From Flavipsychrobacter sp964461535 (GTDB lineage Bacteria; Bacteroidota; Bacteroidia; Chitinophagales; Chitinophagaceae): DNA of 33,953 nucleotides. The stretch covers positions 1-33,953 of the forward strand of contig CAYWUY010000032.1 in the NCBI GenBank assembly GCA_964461535.1, given 5' to 3'. Position numbers and translations under genes: made by a program. Under the pieces are notes generated by a model, which did no database searches, was not told the DNA's origin, and saw only the letters and a list, made by a program, of their open reading frames with translations. Shown piece by piece: positions 32,150 to 33,953 of the stretch. The first letter of the stretch is position 1; the number at the start of each line of letters is the position of its first letter.

Positions 32150-33953
32150 GTACTGTAACCGTACTATATAAAAAACTAGGTGGCTTTTTAGCTACTATAG
32201 CACTAGTGGGCATTATGCTATTGCTTAACAGCTCATTAGGCAGTATACCACCCTTAGGAAAAATAATAGATCCTTATAGTGGTGTAATGGCTAACGCAGA
32301 GGCAGTAACTACAGATTATTCAAACGTAATAGTATTGCCTAATGTAAAACAAGACATAACAATTTGGCTAGATAGTCGGTTGGTACCTCATATACATGCC
32401 CAAGATGATTATGATTTATATTTTGCTCAAGGATATTTACATGCGTATTTCAGGCTATGGCAAATGGACATGCAAGCCAGAGCTGCTGCAGGAAAATTAA
32501 GTGAGATAATGGGTGAGAAAACCCTAGACTACGATAGAAAGCAACGCAGAAAAGGAATGATATATGCTGCTGAAAAAACTCTTGAGGCTATAAATGAATC
32601 TAAGGAAACTAAATTAATGGTAGACGCCTATACACAAGGCATTAATAGTTACATAGCTTCTTTATCGTTTACAACCTATCCGCTAGAATATAAATTACTT
32701 GATGCACAACCGGAGGCATGGACCAATTTGAAAACAGCGTTGATGTTAAAGTTGCTTGCGGACGATTTAACAGGCACAACAAACGATATAGCCATGAGCT
32801 ATTTAAGAGAAACCCTTTCCCCGGAGGAATTTTCAGCGCTATACCCCGAAAGAATAGCTAACAGTGCTACAGTTATACCAAAAGGAACTTTATTTGAAAA
32901 GCCTAGCTTGCCTACCCTTTCACCTCCGCATGATAGCGTTTTTCCGCACTTTACTAAAAATAACTTCACCGAAATAATTGAAGACGGTAAAGGCAGTAAT
33001 AACTGGGTAGTAAGTGCGCAAAAAACTAAAAATAAAGCAGCAATACTTTGTAATGACCCACACTTAGATTTGAGCCTCCCATCTATATGGTATGAAATTC
33101 AGCTACAAACACCTAACCATAATGTATATGGCGTATCTCTTCCTGGTGCACCCGGTGTAGTAATAGGGTTTAATGATAGCATTAGCTGGGGTTTCACCAA
33201 TAATTACCGTGACGTAAAGGACTACTACCTAATAAAGGAATCTAACAAGACAGCAGGCAGCTATATAATAAATAATACTACCTTGAAATATACATATAGG
33301 CCCGAAATAATAGCTATTAGAGGTAAAAAAGCATTTATTGATACTGTAGCTTATACGGTTTATGGACCTGTACAATATGACAAAAACTACCCTGCCCCGG
33401 GTGGACTAAAAAAACCTTTGGCTATGTGTTGGATGGCTCATCGTAAGACAAACGAACTATTAGCCATTTATAAAATGAATAGAGCTAATAACTACGATGC
33501 ATTCACTCAAGGCATAGCTCACTTTATCTGCCCTGCTCAGAATATGATTTATTCAGATAAATTGGGGAATATAGCCCTATGGGCACAAGGACAGTTTATT
33601 AATAAATGGAAAAATCAAGGTAGATATATAATGAATGGGGCCGATAGCGGTAGTATGTGGGGCACCAATATTCCTTTTTCAGAAAATCCTCATGCAAAAA
33701 ATCCTGAACAAGGGTATCTGGCCTCGGCCAATCAAACGGTAACAGACGAAACTTATCCATATTGGTATAATGGTAATTTTATTGAATTTAGAGCTTGGCA
33801 GATTAATAATAGACTATCTACTATGAATGACATAACCGTAAAGGATATGTTTGAATTACAAAATGATAATTACTCTATACTAGCTGAAAAAGTAACTCCC
33901 CTATTATTAAAATATAAAGCTGATAAAACAGATAAATTTTACCAGTTATTATC
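32146..33953 (+). CDS. Penicillin acylase-family (Ntn-hydrolase) protein, 3' partial
   Basis: Open from ATG at 32146 (inside the previous gene's stop, ATGA) to the window end, 602 codons without a stop. N-terminal membrane segment (ATIALVGIMLLLNSSLGSIPPLG), then the alpha-domain with LVPHIHAQDDYDLYFAQGYLHAYFRLWQMDMQARAAAGKLSEI. The nucleophile motif GKGSNNWVVS gives catalytic Ser284, the first residue of the beta chain after autoproteolysis, followed by CNDPHLDLSLPSIWYEI and LPGAPGVVIGFNDSISWGFTN. Members hydrolyse amide bonds of penicillins, acyl-homoserine lactones or unknown acyl substrates. The C-terminus is missing from the window. Confidence 0.93.
   Translation, partial: MSTVTVLYKKLGGFLATIALVGIMLLLNSSLGSIPPLGKIIDPYSGVMANAEAVTTDYSNVIVLPNVKQDITIWLDSRLVPHIHAQDDYDLYFAQGYLHAYFRLWQMDMQARAAAGKLSEIMGEKTLDYDRKQRRKGMIYAAEKTLEAINESKETKLMVDAYTQGINSYIASLSFTTYPLEYKLLDAQPEAWTNLKTALMLKLLADDLTGTTNDIAMSYLRETLSPEEFSALYPERIANSATVIPKGTLFEKPSLPTLSPPHDSVFPHFTKNNFTEIIEDGKGSNNWVVSAQKTKNKAAILCNDPHLDLSLPSIWYEIQLQTPNHNVYGVSLPGAPGVVIGFNDSISWGFTNNYRDVKDYYLIKESNKTAGSYIINNTTLKYTYRPEIIAIRGKKAFIDTVAYTVYGPVQYDKNYPAPGGLKKPLAMCWMAHRKTNELLAIYKMNRANNYDAFTQGIAHFICPAQNMIYSDKLGNIALWAQGQFINKWKNQGRYIMNGADSGSMWGTNIPFSENPHAKNPEQGYLASANQTVTDETYPYWYNGNFIEFRAWQINNRLSTMNDITVKDMFELQNDNYSILAEKVTPLLLKYKADKTDKFYQLL

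Noticed and set aside
1..33953. CRISPR arrays, tRNA or rRNA genes, insertion sequences, prophage genes
   Set aside because: No regularly spaced repeats, no cloverleaf or rRNA-like sequence, no transposase or integrase-like protein was seen on either strand.

Overview
The window reads as chromosomal DNA of a Bacteroidota bacterium, most likely Chitinophagales/Sphingobacteriia-like. Evidence: a complete gldK-gldL-gldM-gldN block (the type IX secretion / gliding motor core, found only in this phylum), an IPExxxVDY-family protein, a zinc-free L36 of the Bacteroidota kind, AT-rich DNA, few recognisable Shine-Dalgarno sites, and the Bacteroidota -7 promoter element TAnnTTTG close upstream of several start codons. 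A 10-N gap at 138-147, flanked by two 96%-identical copies of the same coding segment, shows a draft assembly with an unmerged overlap.

Layout. (1) 1-5447, plus strand: C-terminal part of a 2-oxoacid dehydrogenase E1 (beta-type domains), argS, then (after a bidirectional terminator shared with a minus-strand MazG-like pyrophosphohydrolase) a MoxR ATPase, a DinB/DUF1569-like protein and a SnoaL-like protein. (2) 5424-10629, minus strand: hutI, a lipoprotein, ogt, another lipoprotein and an MsbA-type ABC exporter. (3) 10719-14520, minus strand: the ribosomal alpha operon infA-rpmJ-rpsM-rpsK-rpsD-rpoA-rplQ, closed by a strong terminator. Its intergenic gaps hold hairpins, and the rpsD leader can be drawn as a pseudoknot that occludes the rpsD start. 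(4) 14655-20690, minus strand: an HxpB-type sugar phosphatase, a three-gene cluster (secreted protein, SdpA-like, SdpB-like) resembling a peptide-toxin maturation system, and a large DUF2723/GT117 membrane protein. (5) 20779-24554, minus strand: an IPExxxVDY protein, a polyprenyl-phosphate sugar phosphotransferase, an exported protein and a Gfo/Idh/MocA oxidoreductase, which look like one surface-polysaccharide unit. (6) 24652-30723, minus strand: a secreted YD-like repeat protein and the gldKLMN operon. (7) 31223 to the end, plus strand: an MltD-like lytic transglycosylase overlapping by 4 nt with a penicillin acylase-family gene that runs off the window.

Much of the window is envelope biology: protein secretion (Gld), lipid export (MsbA), surface glycan priming, GT-C glycosylation, lipoproteins and murein turnover. 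The rest is core translation and metabolism. The best candidate for an under-described system is the SdpA/SdpB-like operon at 15352-17506. The best candidate regulatory element is the structured rpsD leader at 13117-13175.
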